Notes under the pieces: model-generated
What the model saw: the letters and a program-made list of their open reading frames with translations, nothing else
What the model was told of the DNA's origin: nothing
The model's database searches: none
Made by a program: the position numbers and the translations under genes
Shown here: in pieces, positions 43,290-51,905 of the stretch
How positions within the stretch are numbered: position 1 is the first letter of the stretch
Layout of the letters: each line of letters begins with the position of its first letter
Assembly: GCF_000429665.1 (NCBI RefSeq)
Contig: NZ_KE386938.1
Span: 78,678-142,677, forward strand
Origin: Azovibrio restrictus DSM 23866
Lineage (GTDB): Bacteria; Pseudomonadota; Gammaproteobacteria; Burkholderiales; Rhodocyclaceae
Length of the DNA: 64,000 bases
Direction: 5' to 3'

Positions 43290-43451
43290 ATGAACCTCAA
43301 AACCCCATTGGAACCACAGAGCCACCGAGCGCACAGGGGCAGCCCCGGTATTGCCGTGCAGCCGCAGCTTGCGGGTGGTGCAAGACCAGCGGATGCAGTC
43401 TTGAATCTTGCCCCGTGCCCTTGGGCCGCTATGGAGAGGAATTTAGGATGA
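43290..43451 (+). CDS. Possible small ORF, 53 residues, coupled to the downstream membrane protein
   Basis: An ATG follows GGAAGAACC and opens a 53-codon frame whose stop overlaps the next start (ATGA). An in-frame ATG at 43263 would give 62 residues but has no clear ribosome binding site. The sequence is Pro/Ala/Arg-rich and includes EPQSHRAHRG, typical of translated dispersed DNA repeats, so it may be spurious. It could act as a leader that couples translation to the downstream gene. Confidence 0.3.
   Translation: MNLKTPLEPQSHRAHRGSPGIAVQPQLAGGARPADAVLNLAPCPWAAMERNLG
43313..43339 (+). repeat. Possible dispersed-repeat remnant
   Basis: The stretch of ACAG/GAGC-like units (ACCACAGAGCCACCGAGC onward) resembles the CACAGAG-type short repeats scattered between genes in many bacterial genomes. 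It is only a resemblance; no second copy was seen in this window. Confidence 0.3.
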
Positions 43452-44659
43452 ATCCCCATTCTCTGGGCCAGGCGGCCCGTTATGCCGACCTGCTGCGGGC
43501 TACCGAGGCGCTGCGCAACTGGCAGGCCGTGGGCGTGCTGATTGCGACCGCCCTGGGTGCCGGCCTGCTGCTGTTCCTGGGCACCATGCTGGCGGCCCGG
43601 CTGGATACCCTCCTGCTTTCCGGCCTGGCCGGCTTCCTGGCCTTGCTGTTCTTTCCCGTGGGCCTGTCGGCGGCGGGGCTGCTGCTCATGGACCAGGCCC
43701 GGGGCCTGCCGGCCCGTTCCCTGAGGGCCGCCCTGCTGGGCGGCGGCCCGGCTGCCCTGCGCATCCTGGCCGTGGCTCTGGCGGGACTGGCCCTGGTGCT
43801 GCTGTTCTATGTGCTGATGGCCCTGGTGCTGTTCCTCTGCAAGCTGCCCTTCCTGGGGCCCCTGCTCTATGGCCTGAGCCTGCCGCTACTGGTGCTCATG
43901 GCGGGCATGCTGTTCTTCAGCCTGTACGTGGCCCTGTCCATGGCCGGGCCGGCGGTCTGGAGCGGTGCGGGCATTCGCGGGGCGGTGGCCATGCTCTGGC
44001 AGATCGCCACCCAGCGTCTGGTGGAGCTCCTGATCAGCATGCTCCTGCTCAGCCTGCTGCTGGCCCTGGTGGGCGGGGTGCTGGGCAGCATCCTCGGGGT
44101 CGGCTACTCCTTCGTGCTGGGCATGTCCGTACCCATCCTGGGCAATCAGGTGGCCTCGGCTTTCGGCGGCATGTGGGGCATGGGGATGCCCGGCGCCGGC
44201 CTGGGAGGTGGGATGGCCTACATGATGGCGGCGGGGTTCGGTTCCCTGGTGATTTTCGCCCTGGTGGGGGGCGCCCTGCTGGCCATGGCCGTGATGGGCC
44301 TGAACCTGATCTACCTGCGGGTGGCGGCGGATCTGGACCCGGGCGCGGCGGACCAGCTCATCGGCGGTAGCCTGGCGGCCCTGGGGCGCAAGGCCCAGGA
44401 ACTGCAGGAAGCCGCCCGGCGCCGGGCCGGTGCCGGGTCTGCTCCGGCCACGGCGGAGGCTGCTCCCGGGGTTGCCCCGGAGGCTACCCCGGAAGTGGGG
44501 CCTGCAGCTGTCACTCCGGCAGTTGCGGAAAGCGCTTCGCCGTTGTTGCCTGCGGCGGATGCGGCTTCCGGCCCCTTGCCCTGTCCCCGCTGCCAGGCGC
44601 CGGTGGGCCGGGATGACCGCTACTGCGGCGAGTGCGGCCACAAGCTCGGGGAGGACTGA
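43448..44659 (+). CDS. Six-helix membrane protein with C-terminal zinc ribbon, unknown
   Basis: A 403-residue protein. The first ~320 residues hold about six hydrophobic helices with Gly-rich loops (for example GMWGMGMPGAGLGGGMAYMM). A cytoplasmic Ala/Pro-rich linker follows, and the end is a zinc ribbon with C379, C382, C393 and C396 (CPRCQAPVGRDDRYCGECG). The ribbon mirrors that of the protein two genes upstream, suggesting the two work together, perhaps as an envelope complex. I recognise no named family. The start at 43448 was chosen for its overlap with the preceding small frame and GAGGAATTTAGG upstream. Confidence 0.82.
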   Translation: MNPHSLGQAARYADLLRATEALRNWQAVGVLIATALGAGLLLFLGTMLAARLDTLLLSGLAGFLALLFFPVGLSAAGLLLMDQARGLPARSLRAALLGGGPAALRILAVALAGLALVLLFYVLMALVLFLCKLPFLGPLLYGLSLPLLVLMAGMLFFSLYVALSMAGPAVWSGAGIRGAVAMLWQIATQRLVELLISMLLLSLLLALVGGVLGSILGVGYSFVLGMSVPILGNQVASAFGGMWGMGMPGAGLGGGMAYMMAAGFGSLVIFALVGGALLAMAVMGLNLIYLRVAADLDPGAADQLIGGSLAALGRKAQELQEAARRRAGAGSAPATAEAAPGVAPEATPEVGPAAVTPAVAESASPLLPAADAASGPLPCPRCQAPVGRDDRYCGECGHKLGED

Positions 44660-44668
44660 GGGGCAGGC

Positions 44669-45271
44669 TCAGGCGGGGCGGTTGATCCGGGTGAGCCCCG
44701 CCTCGGTGCAGATCCAGTCCAGGGGCTGATCGTGGGCCGCCGGCCCGATGCTGGCCACCCGGTTCAGCTCGAAGCCGACCCCTATGCTCAGGGGCCGGGG
44801 CGCCAGGGCCGCCAGGGTGCGGTCAAAGAAACCGCCGCCGTAACCCAGGCGGAAGCCGGCATCGTCGAAGGCGTTGAGGGGCAGGAGCAGCACGTCGGGC
44901 TGGACCCAGGGGCCGGCCACGGGGGTGGGGATGCCGTAGCGGTCCGGCTCCAGGGGCGTGTCCCGGGTCCAGGGCCGGAAGGCCAGGGGCTGGGCCGGGG
45001 CGGTCACCACCGGCAGGGCCCCGGTGGCGCCCCGGGCCTGCCAGGCCTCCAGGGCGGCGCGGATGTCCGGTTCATGGTGGATGGGCCAGCAGAAGGCAAT
45101 GCAGTCGCCGGGCGGTGCAGGAAACTGCCCCAGCAGCCGTTCCACGATCCGGGCCGACCACTCCTGCACCTGGCCGGGAGGCAGCTGGCGCCGGGCGGCA
45201 ATCATGGTTTTGCGCAATTGTTCCCGGTCGGAGGGGGGGCTCTCCATGCTATGCTCGGATGCAGTTTTCAT
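44669..45271 (-). CDS. 5-formyltetrahydrofolate cyclo-ligase
   Basis: A 200-residue enzyme of the YgfA/MTHFS family, which converts 5-formyl-THF to 5,10-methenyl-THF with ATP. The N-terminal LRKTMIAARRQLP, and the phosphate-binding RLGYGGGFFDRTLA near residue 142, are diagnostic. An alternative start eight codons downstream (MESPPSD) is possible. It is divergent from slt with only 16 bases between the starts, so no 6S RNA gene lies here as it does next to ygfA in some bacteria. Confidence 0.92.
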   Translation of the reverse strand: MKTASEHSMESPPSDREQLRKTMIAARRQLPPGQVQEWSARIVERLLGQFPAPPGDCIAFCWPIHHEPDIRAALEAWQARGATGALPVVTAPAQPLAFRPWTRDTPLEPDRYGIPTPVAGPWVQPDVLLLPLNAFDDAGFRLGYGGGFFDRTLAALAPRPLSIGVGFELNRVASIGPAAHDQPLDWICTEAGLTRINRPA

Positions 45272-45287
45272 CCGCCGAATCTAACAC

Positions 45288-47231
45288 ATGAAGTTGCGCC
45301 TCATCCTGGCCGGGCTTTGCCTGGCCGGCAGTCTTTCCCTTCCCGCCCTGGCTCAGGAAGTTCCCGGCGACAGCCAGTTCCTGGCGGCCCGGGAAGCCTT
45401 CCGGGTCGGTAACCGCCCCCGTCTCGAAGCCCTGGCCGGCGACCTGCGCGGCCACGTGCTGGCCGATTACGCCCAGTATTACCTGCTGCGCCAGGGCCTG
45501 GAAAACCAGGACCCGGGCGCCGTGCAGGCCTTCATCTCGCGCCAGGAGGGCGCTTACCTGGGAGACCGCCTGCGGGCCGACTGGCTCCGGGTGCTGGCCA
45601 AACAGGGGGCCTGGCAGGAGCTGCGCCAGCAGTTTGCCCAGCTGAAGGCCCCGGACCAGGAAGCCCGCTGCCTGGGCATCCAGGCCCGTCTGAACCTGCG
45701 TGAGGCCGCCGCCCTGGCCGACGGGGAAGCCCTGTGGCTGAACCTGACGGACGTGCCCGAAGCCTGCCAGCCCCTGTTCGAGATGATGGCCGACCGGGTC
45801 GGTACCGAGCAGCTGTGGACCCGGGTGCGGCTGCTGTTCGAGGTGAACAAGGTGGCCGGGGCGCGCCAGGTGCTGCGCACCCTGCCGCCTTCCCAGCAGC
45901 CGGACCCGCGCCAGCTGGACCTGGTGCTGGACAAGACCGCTGCCTGGCTGGCCCGCCTCTCCCCGGCCAGCATCAAGGAGCGCAGCAGCCGCGAACTGCT
46001 GGCCCTGGCCATGCAGCGCCTGGCCCGCAATGACCCGGCCTATGCCGCCAGCCAGCTGGAGCGCTGGGGCGCCCAGCTGGGGGAATCCGAAAAGGCCTGG
46101 GCCTGGGGCCAGGTGGCCTTGCAGGCGGCGCGCCGGCACATGGGGGCTGCGCCGGACTGGTTCGGCCGCAGCCAGCCCGGCCAGCTCTCCACCGAAGGCG
46201 CCGAGTGGCAGGTGCGCGCCGTGTTGCGCCAGCGGGACTGGGGCGCCGTGCGCGCTGCCATCGAAAGCATGCCCGCAACCCTGCGGGACAAACCCGAATG
46301 GACCTACTGGCTGGGCCGGGCCTATAAGGCCGGCGGCCGCCAGGAGGAAGCCCGACAGCTGTTCGAGCGGGTCGCCGGACAGCCCAGCTTCTACGGCAAC
46401 CTGGCCGACGAGGAGCTGGGGCGCAGCATCGTCATTCCGCCCAAGGCGGCTCCGCTGCAGCCCCAGGAGCTGGCCCAGGCCCGCAATAATCCGGGGCTGG
46501 CCCGGGCCCTTGCCTTCTTCCGCCTCGACATGCGCCTGGATGCCATCCGCGAGTGGAACTGGGCCATCCGCGACATGGACGATCGGCAACTGCTGGCCGC
46601 CGCCGAGCTGGCCCGCCAGCAGCAGATTTATGACCGGGCCATCAACACCGCCGACCGGACCCGCAGCCAGCATGATTACGGCCTGCGTTTCCTGGCCCCC
46701 TTCGACACCCAGGTCCGGCCTGCCGCCCGGGAACAGTCCCTGGACGATGCCTGGGTCTATGGGTTGATGCGCCAGGAGAGCCGCTTCATCAGCAATGCCA
46801 AATCATCCGTCGGCGCCTCGGGCCTGATGCAGCTGATGCCGGCCACGGCCAAGTGGGTGGCGAGGAAGATCGGCCTCAAGGATTACGACCACCGCCGGGT
46901 GAATGATCCAGAGATCAACCTGCTCCTGGGCACCTCCTACATGCGCATGGTGATGGAGGATCTGGACAACCATCCGGTGCTGGCCTCCGCCGCCTACAAC
47001 GCCGGCCCGGGCCGGGCTCGCCGCTGGCGTGCCGAGGTACCCCTGGAAGGGGCCATTTACGCCGAGACCATCCCCTTCTCCGAGACCCGGGATTACGTGA
47101 AAAAAGTGATGAGCAACGCCGTCTATTACTCGGTGCTGTTCAACGGCCAGCCCGCTTCCCTGCGCGCCCGCCTGGGGATGGTGCCGGCCCGGCCGGCCGT
47201 GGACGCGCCCAAGACCCCGGATTTGCCTTAA
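45288..47231 (+). CDS. slt: Soluble lytic murein transglycosylase
   Basis: A 647-residue periplasmic enzyme that cleaves peptidoglycan with formation of anhydromuropeptides. A signal peptide covers residues 1-22 (ending PALAQ). A long alpha-helical superhelix (about 25-460) precedes the SLT domain. The catalytic Glu is E497 in GLMRQESRF, followed by GASGLMQLMPATAKWVA and AAYNAGPGR. Length and order match Slt70. Confidence 0.94.
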   Translation: MKLRLILAGLCLAGSLSLPALAQEVPGDSQFLAAREAFRVGNRPRLEALAGDLRGHVLADYAQYYLLRQGLENQDPGAVQAFISRQEGAYLGDRLRADWLRVLAKQGAWQELRQQFAQLKAPDQEARCLGIQARLNLREAAALADGEALWLNLTDVPEACQPLFEMMADRVGTEQLWTRVRLLFEVNKVAGARQVLRTLPPSQQPDPRQLDLVLDKTAAWLARLSPASIKERSSRELLALAMQRLARNDPAYAASQLERWGAQLGESEKAWAWGQVALQAARRHMGAAPDWFGRSQPGQLSTEGAEWQVRAVLRQRDWGAVRAAIESMPATLRDKPEWTYWLGRAYKAGGRQEEARQLFERVAGQPSFYGNLADEELGRSIVIPPKAAPLQPQELAQARNNPGLARALAFFRLDMRLDAIREWNWAIRDMDDRQLLAAAELARQQQIYDRAINTADRTRSQHDYGLRFLAPFDTQVRPAAREQSLDDAWVYGLMRQESRFISNAKSSVGASGLMQLMPATAKWVARKIGLKDYDHRRVNDPEINLLLGTSYMRMVMEDLDNHPVLASAAYNAGPGRARRWRAEVPLEGAIYAETIPFSETRDYVKKVMSNAVYYSVLFNGQPASLRARLGMVPARPAVDAPKTPDLP

Positions 47232-47283
47232 AATCCGGGCCTTGCCCAAGTCGTTCAAGCCAACCAATCCGTACGGGATAGCC

Positions 47284-48246
47284 ATGGAACAGAAGAAAGT
47301 CTTGCTGCTGGGAGGCAGCGGTTTTGTCGGTACCTATATCGCCAACCGTCTTTCCGAACAGGGGGTCAAGGTCACCATCCCCACCCGCCGCCGGGACCGG
47401 ACCAAGAAACTGATCATGCTGCCGGGGGTGGACATGCCCGAAGCCGACATCAGCGATCCCGCCCAGCTGGAGGCCCTGATGCGGGGCCAGGACGCGGTGA
47501 TCAACCTGGTGGGCATCCTGCACAGCCGGGACGTGAAGCTGCCCTACAGCAAGGATTTCGAACGGGCCCACATCGACCTGCCCAGGAAGATCGTGGCGGC
47601 CTGCAAGGCCACCGGGGTGCGCCGCCTGGTGCACATGAGCGCCCTCAAGGCCGACGTGAATGGTCCTTCCGAATACCTGCGCTCCAAGGGCGAAGGGGAA
47701 AAGATCATCCTGGCCGCCCGGGGCGAGCTGGACGTGACCGTGTTCCGCCCCTCGGTGATCTTCGGTTACGGCGATTCCTTCCTGACCCTGTTCGCCCGGC
47801 TCCTGAAAGCCTTCCCGGTGTTTCCCCTGGGCATGGGCCAGGCCCGCTTCCAGCCCGTCTGGGTGGCCGACGTGGCCGACGCCTTCGTGGATAGCCTGGA
47901 AAACCGGGATACCTTCGGTCAAGCCTATGAACTGGTGGGGCCCCAGACCTACAGCCTCAGGGAGCTGGTCCAGTACGTGGCCCGGCTGACCCGGAGCAAG
48001 GCCCGCATCCTCGCCCTTTCTGAAGGATGGGCCTATGTCCAGGCCGGGCTTCTGTGGCTGCTGCCCAAGCCCATGATGTCCCCGGACAACCTGCGCTCCA
48101 TGCAGCAGGACAGCGTTGCCGACGGTTCCGGCCAGACCCCTCCGGGCTGGCGGCCCACGGCCCTGGAGTCCATCGCGCCCACCTACATCGCCGGCAACAA
48201 CCCCAAGGGGCGCCTGGACCGCTACCGCTGGTACGCCGGCCGCTGA
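47284..48246 (+). CDS. NDUFA9-like NAD(P)-dependent epimerase/dehydratase
   Basis: A 320-residue extended/atypical SDR. The N-terminus has the nucleotide-binding motif LLGGSGFVGTYIA (8-20). VHMSALKAD and YLRSKGEGE stand where the classical Ser and YxxxK would be. The group is related to the mitochondrial complex I accessory subunit NDUFA9. Its bacterial role is unknown; quinone, lipid or sugar-nucleotide chemistry is possible. The start at 47284 is chosen over 47242 for its fit to the family. A TAAAAT element lies at 47229-47234. A terminator separates it from cca. Confidence 0.87.
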   Translation: MEQKKVLLLGGSGFVGTYIANRLSEQGVKVTIPTRRRDRTKKLIMLPGVDMPEADISDPAQLEALMRGQDAVINLVGILHSRDVKLPYSKDFERAHIDLPRKIVAACKATGVRRLVHMSALKADVNGPSEYLRSKGEGEKIILAARGELDVTVFRPSVIFGYGDSFLTLFARLLKAFPVFPLGMGQARFQPVWVADVADAFVDSLENRDTFGQAYELVGPQTYSLRELVQYVARLTRSKARILALSEGWAYVQAGLLWLLPKPMMSPDNLRSMQQDSVADGSGQTPPGWRPTALESIAPTYIAGNNPKGRLDRYRWYAGR

Positions 48247-48264
48247 TCCGGCCTGCCGCCCCCG

Positions 48265-48300
48265 CGCCTTGCCCTGCAGCTGCACGGCAAGGCGTTTTTT
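48265..48300 (+). terminator. Intrinsic terminator after the NDUFA9-like gene
   Basis: A perfect 9-bp stem CGCCTTGCC / GGCAAGGCG with a 12-base loop is followed by six T residues. It lies only 16 bases before the cca ATG, so cca must be transcribed by readthrough or from a promoter inside the upstream gene. Confidence 0.88.
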
Positions 48301-48316
48301 CATCCAGGAGGCAGAG

Positions 48317-49558
48317 ATGCAGATCTATACCGTAGGCGGCGCCATCCGCGATGAACTGCTGGGTCGCCCCGTGTCCGACCGGGACTACGTGGTCGTGGGG
48401 GCCACTCCGGAAGCCATGCTGGCTGCCGGTTTCCGCCCCGTGGGCAAGGATTTCCCGGTGTTTCTGCACCCCCGGACCCAGGAGGAATACGCTCTGGCCC
48501 GGACCGAACGGAAAAGTGGTCACGGCTACCATGGCTTCACCTTCCACACGGCCCCGGACGTGAGCCTGGAAGAGGACCTGGCCCGGCGGGACCTGACCAT
48601 CAACGCCATGGCCCGGGGTGACGACGGGGTGCTGGTGGACCCCTTCAAGGGCCGCGCCGACCTGGAAGCCCGGGTGCTGCGCCACGTGGGGCCGGCCTTT
48701 GCCGAAGACCCGGTGCGCATCCTGCGGCTGGCCCGTTTCGCCGCCCGCTTCGGGGATTTTCAGGTGGCCCCGGAAACCCTGGCCTTGATGCGCCGCATGG
48801 TGGCCGAGGGGGAGGTGGACCATCTGGTGGCGGAGCGGGTCTGGCAGGAGCTTGCCCGGGGGCTGATGGAGGACTACCCGGAACGGATGCTGGAGGTGCT
48901 GCGCGAGTGCGGCGCCCTGGCCCGGCTGCTGCCCGAGGTGGCGGCTCTGTTCGGAGTGCCCCAGCGGCCCGAGTTCCATCCGGAAGTGGATACCGGCGCC
49001 CATCTGCTCCTGGTGCTCCAGGCGGCGGCGGCCATGGACCTGTCCCTGCCGGCCCGGTTTGCCGCCCTGACCCACGACCTGGGCAAGGGACTGACGCCGG
49101 CCGCCGAATGGCCCCGGCACCGGGACCACGAGGCGCGCGGCGAACCCCTGCTGCTGGCCCTGTGCGAACGTCTGCGGGTGCCGGTGGATTGCCGGGAGCT
49201 GGCGCGGCTGGTAATGCTGCTGCACGGCCATGTGCATCGGGCCGGATGGGAGGAGGGCCAGTGGCAGCCCCTGGTGCTGGTCCAGGTGCTGGAGCGTTGC
49301 GACGTGCAGCGCCGCCCCGAGCGCTTCGAGGAGCTGCTGCTGGCCTGTGTGGCCGATCACCGGGGGCGCCTGGGCAGTGCCGCCGCGCCCTATCCCCAGC
49401 AGGCCCTCTGGCAGGCGGCTGCGGCGGCTTTCCGCAGCGTGGACGGGGGTGCCATTGCCCGGGCCTGCGCCGACAAGACGCGCATCCCGGAAGCCCTGCA
49501 CCAGGCCCGGCTGGCGGCGGTGAGCGCCGCCGTGGCCCCGCTCACAGCCAGTGACTGA
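48317..49558 (+). CDS. cca: Multifunctional CCA tRNA nucleotidyltransferase
   Basis: Cca adds or repairs the 3' CCA of tRNAs. The 413-residue class II enzyme begins MQIYTVGGAIRDELLG, with catalytic D21/D23 in SDRDYVVVG and RRDLTINAMA following. The C-terminal HD domain (ALTHDLGKG, then RHRDHEARG) gives the phosphatase/phosphodiesterase activity of the long proteobacterial form. AGGAGG precedes the ATG. Its last 17 bases overlap the converging DUF2905 gene. Confidence 0.95.
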   Translation: MQIYTVGGAIRDELLGRPVSDRDYVVVGATPEAMLAAGFRPVGKDFPVFLHPRTQEEYALARTERKSGHGYHGFTFHTAPDVSLEEDLARRDLTINAMARGDDGVLVDPFKGRADLEARVLRHVGPAFAEDPVRILRLARFAARFGDFQVAPETLALMRRMVAEGEVDHLVAERVWQELARGLMEDYPERMLEVLRECGALARLLPEVAALFGVPQRPEFHPEVDTGAHLLLVLQAAAAMDLSLPARFAALTHDLGKGLTPAAEWPRHRDHEARGEPLLLALCERLRVPVDCRELARLVMLLHGHVHRAGWEEGQWQPLVLVQVLERCDVQRRPERFEELLLACVADHRGRLGSAAAPYPQQALWQAAAAAFRSVDGGAIARACADKTRIPEALHQARLAAVSAAVAPLTASD

Positions 49559-49739
49559 CCAGGAGCAGCAGCAGGGAAAAAAGCAGGGTGGATGTGAAGG
49601 GAAAGAAGTAGTCCCGGCCCCGGTAGCGGCAGCTGAAATCCCCGGGCAGGCGGCCCAGGCCGAAGCGCTGGCGGAACCAGGGGGCCATCAGCCCCAGGAT
49701 CATGATGGCCAGGCACAGGGTCAACAACCATTTCAACAC
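49542..49739 (-). CDS. DUF2905 family small membrane protein
   Basis: A 65-residue protein with two membrane helices flanking the DUF2905 core (RFGLGRLPGDF and YRGRDYFFPFTST). The GTG start at 49739 gives the typical (M)LKWLL beginning and has AGGAAG seven bases upstream; an ATG seven codons earlier is less likely. The family has no known function. It overlaps the 3' end of cca by 17 bases, tail to tail. Confidence 0.83.
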   Translation of the reverse strand: MLKWLLTLCLAIMILGLMAPWFRQRFGLGRLPGDFSCRYRGRDYFFPFTSTLLFSLLLLLVSHWL

Positions 49740-49803
49740 CGATTTGCTTCCTGTAACCAAAGTCGCATTTAATCACGCTTCCTTCCACATCCGACAGAGA
49801 CCC

Positions 49804-50625
49804 ATGCCTAGTTCCCCCCCCCTCCAGCAACACCTTGTCGCCGGTCGTGAAGTCCTGGCCTGCCTGCCCGAGCAGGCCAGCCAGAAGCCGCCCCTGCTGT
49901 TCGTGCACGGGGCTTTCGCCGGTGCCTGGATGTGGGCCGGGACCTTCCTGCCCTGGTTTGCCCAGGCGGGTTACCCCTGCTACGCCCTGTCCCTGCGGGG
50001 GCATGGCAACAGCGTCGAGCGGGACAGCATCGACTGGCTGAGCATTGCCGACTACGTGGAGGATGTGGCGGTGGTGGCCGACTGGCTGGGCCAGCCGCCG
50101 GTACTGCTGGGGCATTCCATGGGGGGCTTCGTGGTGCAGAAGTACCTGGAAACCCACCCGGCCCCGGCCGCCGTGCTGCTCTGTGCCGTGCCGCCCCAGG
50201 GGCTGGCCGCGTCCCAGTTCCACCTGCTGCTGCAGAAGCCCGGTCTGCTTCTGGAACTGAACCGGATTCTCGATGGTGGTGAACCGGGGCTGGAGATCAT
50301 CCGGGAGGCCCTGTTCGCCCAGCCGGTCAGTGACGCGGTGCTGGAGGAATTCCGCCACCACATGCAGCTGGAGTCGCACCGGGCTATCTGGGACATGACC
50401 ATGTTCAACCTGCCCGTGCTGCCGTTCCGGGAGCGGCCCCCCATGTTCATTGCCGGGGCCGAACTGGACCAGCTGGTGCCGGCCTTCCTGGTCCAGGCCA
50501 CGGCCCACACCTACGGTCAGCAGGCCCACATCTTCAAGGGGATGGGCCACGCCCTGAGCCATGAACAGGACTGGCCCCAGGTGGCCCAGACCCTGGGGCG
50601 CTGGCTGGACGGGCTGGGGTGCTGA
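49804..50625 (+). CDS. Alpha/beta hydrolase
   Basis: A 273-residue alpha/beta hydrolase. The oxyanion region is FVHGAFAGAWMW, the nucleophile elbow is GHSMGG with S105, the acid is probably Asp in AGAELDQLVP, and the His is in GMGHALSH. The fold suits an esterase, lipase or thioesterase; the substrate is unknown. The ATG at 49804 is preferred to upstream in-frame starts that run into the promoter region of DUF2905. Confidence 0.87.
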   Translation: MPSSPPLQQHLVAGREVLACLPEQASQKPPLLFVHGAFAGAWMWAGTFLPWFAQAGYPCYALSLRGHGNSVERDSIDWLSIADYVEDVAVVADWLGQPPVLLGHSMGGFVVQKYLETHPAPAAVLLCAVPPQGLAASQFHLLLQKPGLLLELNRILDGGEPGLEIIREALFAQPVSDAVLEEFRHHMQLESHRAIWDMTMFNLPVLPFRERPPMFIAGAELDQLVPAFLVQATAHTYGQQAHIFKGMGHALSHEQDWPQVAQTLGRWLDGLGC

Positions 50626-50630
50626 AGGGC

Positions 50631-50828
50631 TCAGGCCATCAGGTCGATGTTCTGGCCCAGGTTGGGCGGATTGCTGGGGGCCGGCATCGGCGGCAGGGCT
50701 TCCAGCAGCTGGGCGGCGGACTGGGCCTGCAGTTCCATGGCCTTCTTGAGCACCAGGATGTTCACCGCGTCCCCGGTCTGGCCCTGGCTGGTGGCCATTG
50801 CAAGGCTATTGACGTTGCTGACTTCCAT
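50631..50828 (-). CDS. YjfB-like putative motility protein
   Basis: A 65-residue protein with the family core NILVLKKAMELQAQSAAQLLEAL and a Pro-rich end. YjfB-family proteins are annotated as putative motility proteins and are usually found in flagellated bacteria. No flagellar genes surround it. The start at 50828 has AAGGAAGAGCTC before it; an upstream in-frame start would add 27 non-conserved residues. It lies tail to tail with the hydrolase gene. Confidence 0.75.
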   Translation of the reverse strand: MEVSNVNSLAMATSQGQTGDAVNILVLKKAMELQAQSAAQLLEALPPMPAPSNPPNLGQNIDLMA

Positions 50829-50929
50829 GAGCTCTTCCTTAAGGCTTAGGGGATAGGTAGAGTATAGACTTATCAGAGTGACGGGAATTCCCAAGTCGCC
50901 GACCCTCATCGCCAGAGCCCCAGAACATC

Positions 50930-51904
50930 ATGTCAGAACAGGATTCAACGCCCAAGCCCACCCAGGTGCAGATCGCCGAGGCGATCCGCGCCAAGCGGGA
51001 ACGCCGTGCCGGCCTCAGCATCCGCGAGGAGCTGGATGCCATGGAGGCCGCCCTCCTGGCGGATATCGACGCCTTCGACCTGGATGCTGCCGCCAAGCAG
51101 GTCCAGGCCCAGGAACAGAAGGTCAAGGGCCCGGGGCTGGCAGCGGATGCCGGGGCCCTGGCCTTCCCCGACATCGTGGCCGAGGGCGCTTCGCCCCGGG
51201 TGGTGGCGGAAGCCAAGGCCAAACCCAAGGCAGAAAGTGCGGCCCCTGCCGGCCTGCCGCTGGGGGCCGGCGGACTCCTGGAGCAGCTGCGCAGCGAGGC
51301 CGAGCGGCGCCAGAATCTCCAGGACGCGGAGCAGCGTCAGCTTTCCCTGGTGGAAGCCCAGCTGGACCGGGCCCTGCACCAGGTATTCGCCTACCTCCAC
51401 GAACTGGTGCAGCAGCTCAACGTGATCAAGCCCCCGGTGCCGCGCGCCTATCTGGTGGCCGGCAGCCAGGAGCTCAAGGGCCTGAGCTGGGAACAGGGTT
51501 TCAGCGACTACCGCACCCGGCCCCAGAGCGCCGGGGCGAGCATGGAGTCGGTGAGTTTCACCTACAAGCTTGCAGGCAAGCAGCCCCTGGTGATGGAGCG
51601 GGACGGCACGGTGGCCGATGGCTTCCGGCAGCAGCTGTTCGACCTGAACCTGGCCTTCAAGGTGGAGGAGTTCCGCAACGAGCGCCGTTACCTGGAAAGG
51701 GCCCGTTTCATCGTCGCCCCGGAGGTGAAGGTGAACGTGCGCTGGGAGGCGGATTATGAAAAGGGCAAGCTGGTCGTGCAGGCGCGCAACCTGGAACGCC
51801 TGGGCACCACCCGCTACAGCTTTGATCCCGACGCCCTGAACCAGGCCCTGCTGGACGAGTTCGGCCGCCTGGTGTTGGGCCACCCGCACCACTTCCCCCG
51901 CTGA
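50930..51904 (+). CDS. Conserved hypothetical coiled-coil protein
   Basis: A 324-residue soluble protein without a signal peptide. The N-terminal ~120 residues are Ala/Lys/Glu-rich with low complexity. A coiled coil spans about 120-165 (RSEAERRQNLQDAEQRQL). The C-terminal 150 residues look like an alpha/beta domain with QGFSDYRTRP and ARFIVAPEVKVNVRWEADY. I do not recognise the family. It converges on the export ATPase gene with one base between the stops. Confidence 0.75.
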   Translation: MSEQDSTPKPTQVQIAEAIRAKRERRAGLSIREELDAMEAALLADIDAFDLDAAAKQVQAQEQKVKGPGLAADAGALAFPDIVAEGASPRVVAEAKAKPKAESAAPAGLPLGAGGLLEQLRSEAERRQNLQDAEQRQLSLVEAQLDRALHQVFAYLHELVQQLNVIKPPVPRAYLVAGSQELKGLSWEQGFSDYRTRPQSAGASMESVSFTYKLAGKQPLVMERDGTVADGFRQQLFDLNLAFKVEEFRNERRYLERARFIVAPEVKVNVRWEADYEKGKLVVQARNLERLGTTRYSFDPDALNQALLDEFGRLVLGHPHHFPR

Positions 51905-51905
51905 T

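Noticed and set aside
45248..45287. 6S RNA gene next to the 5-formyl-THF cyclo-ligase gene
   Set aside because: Only 16 bases separate the two divergent starts, too short for a 180-base RNA.
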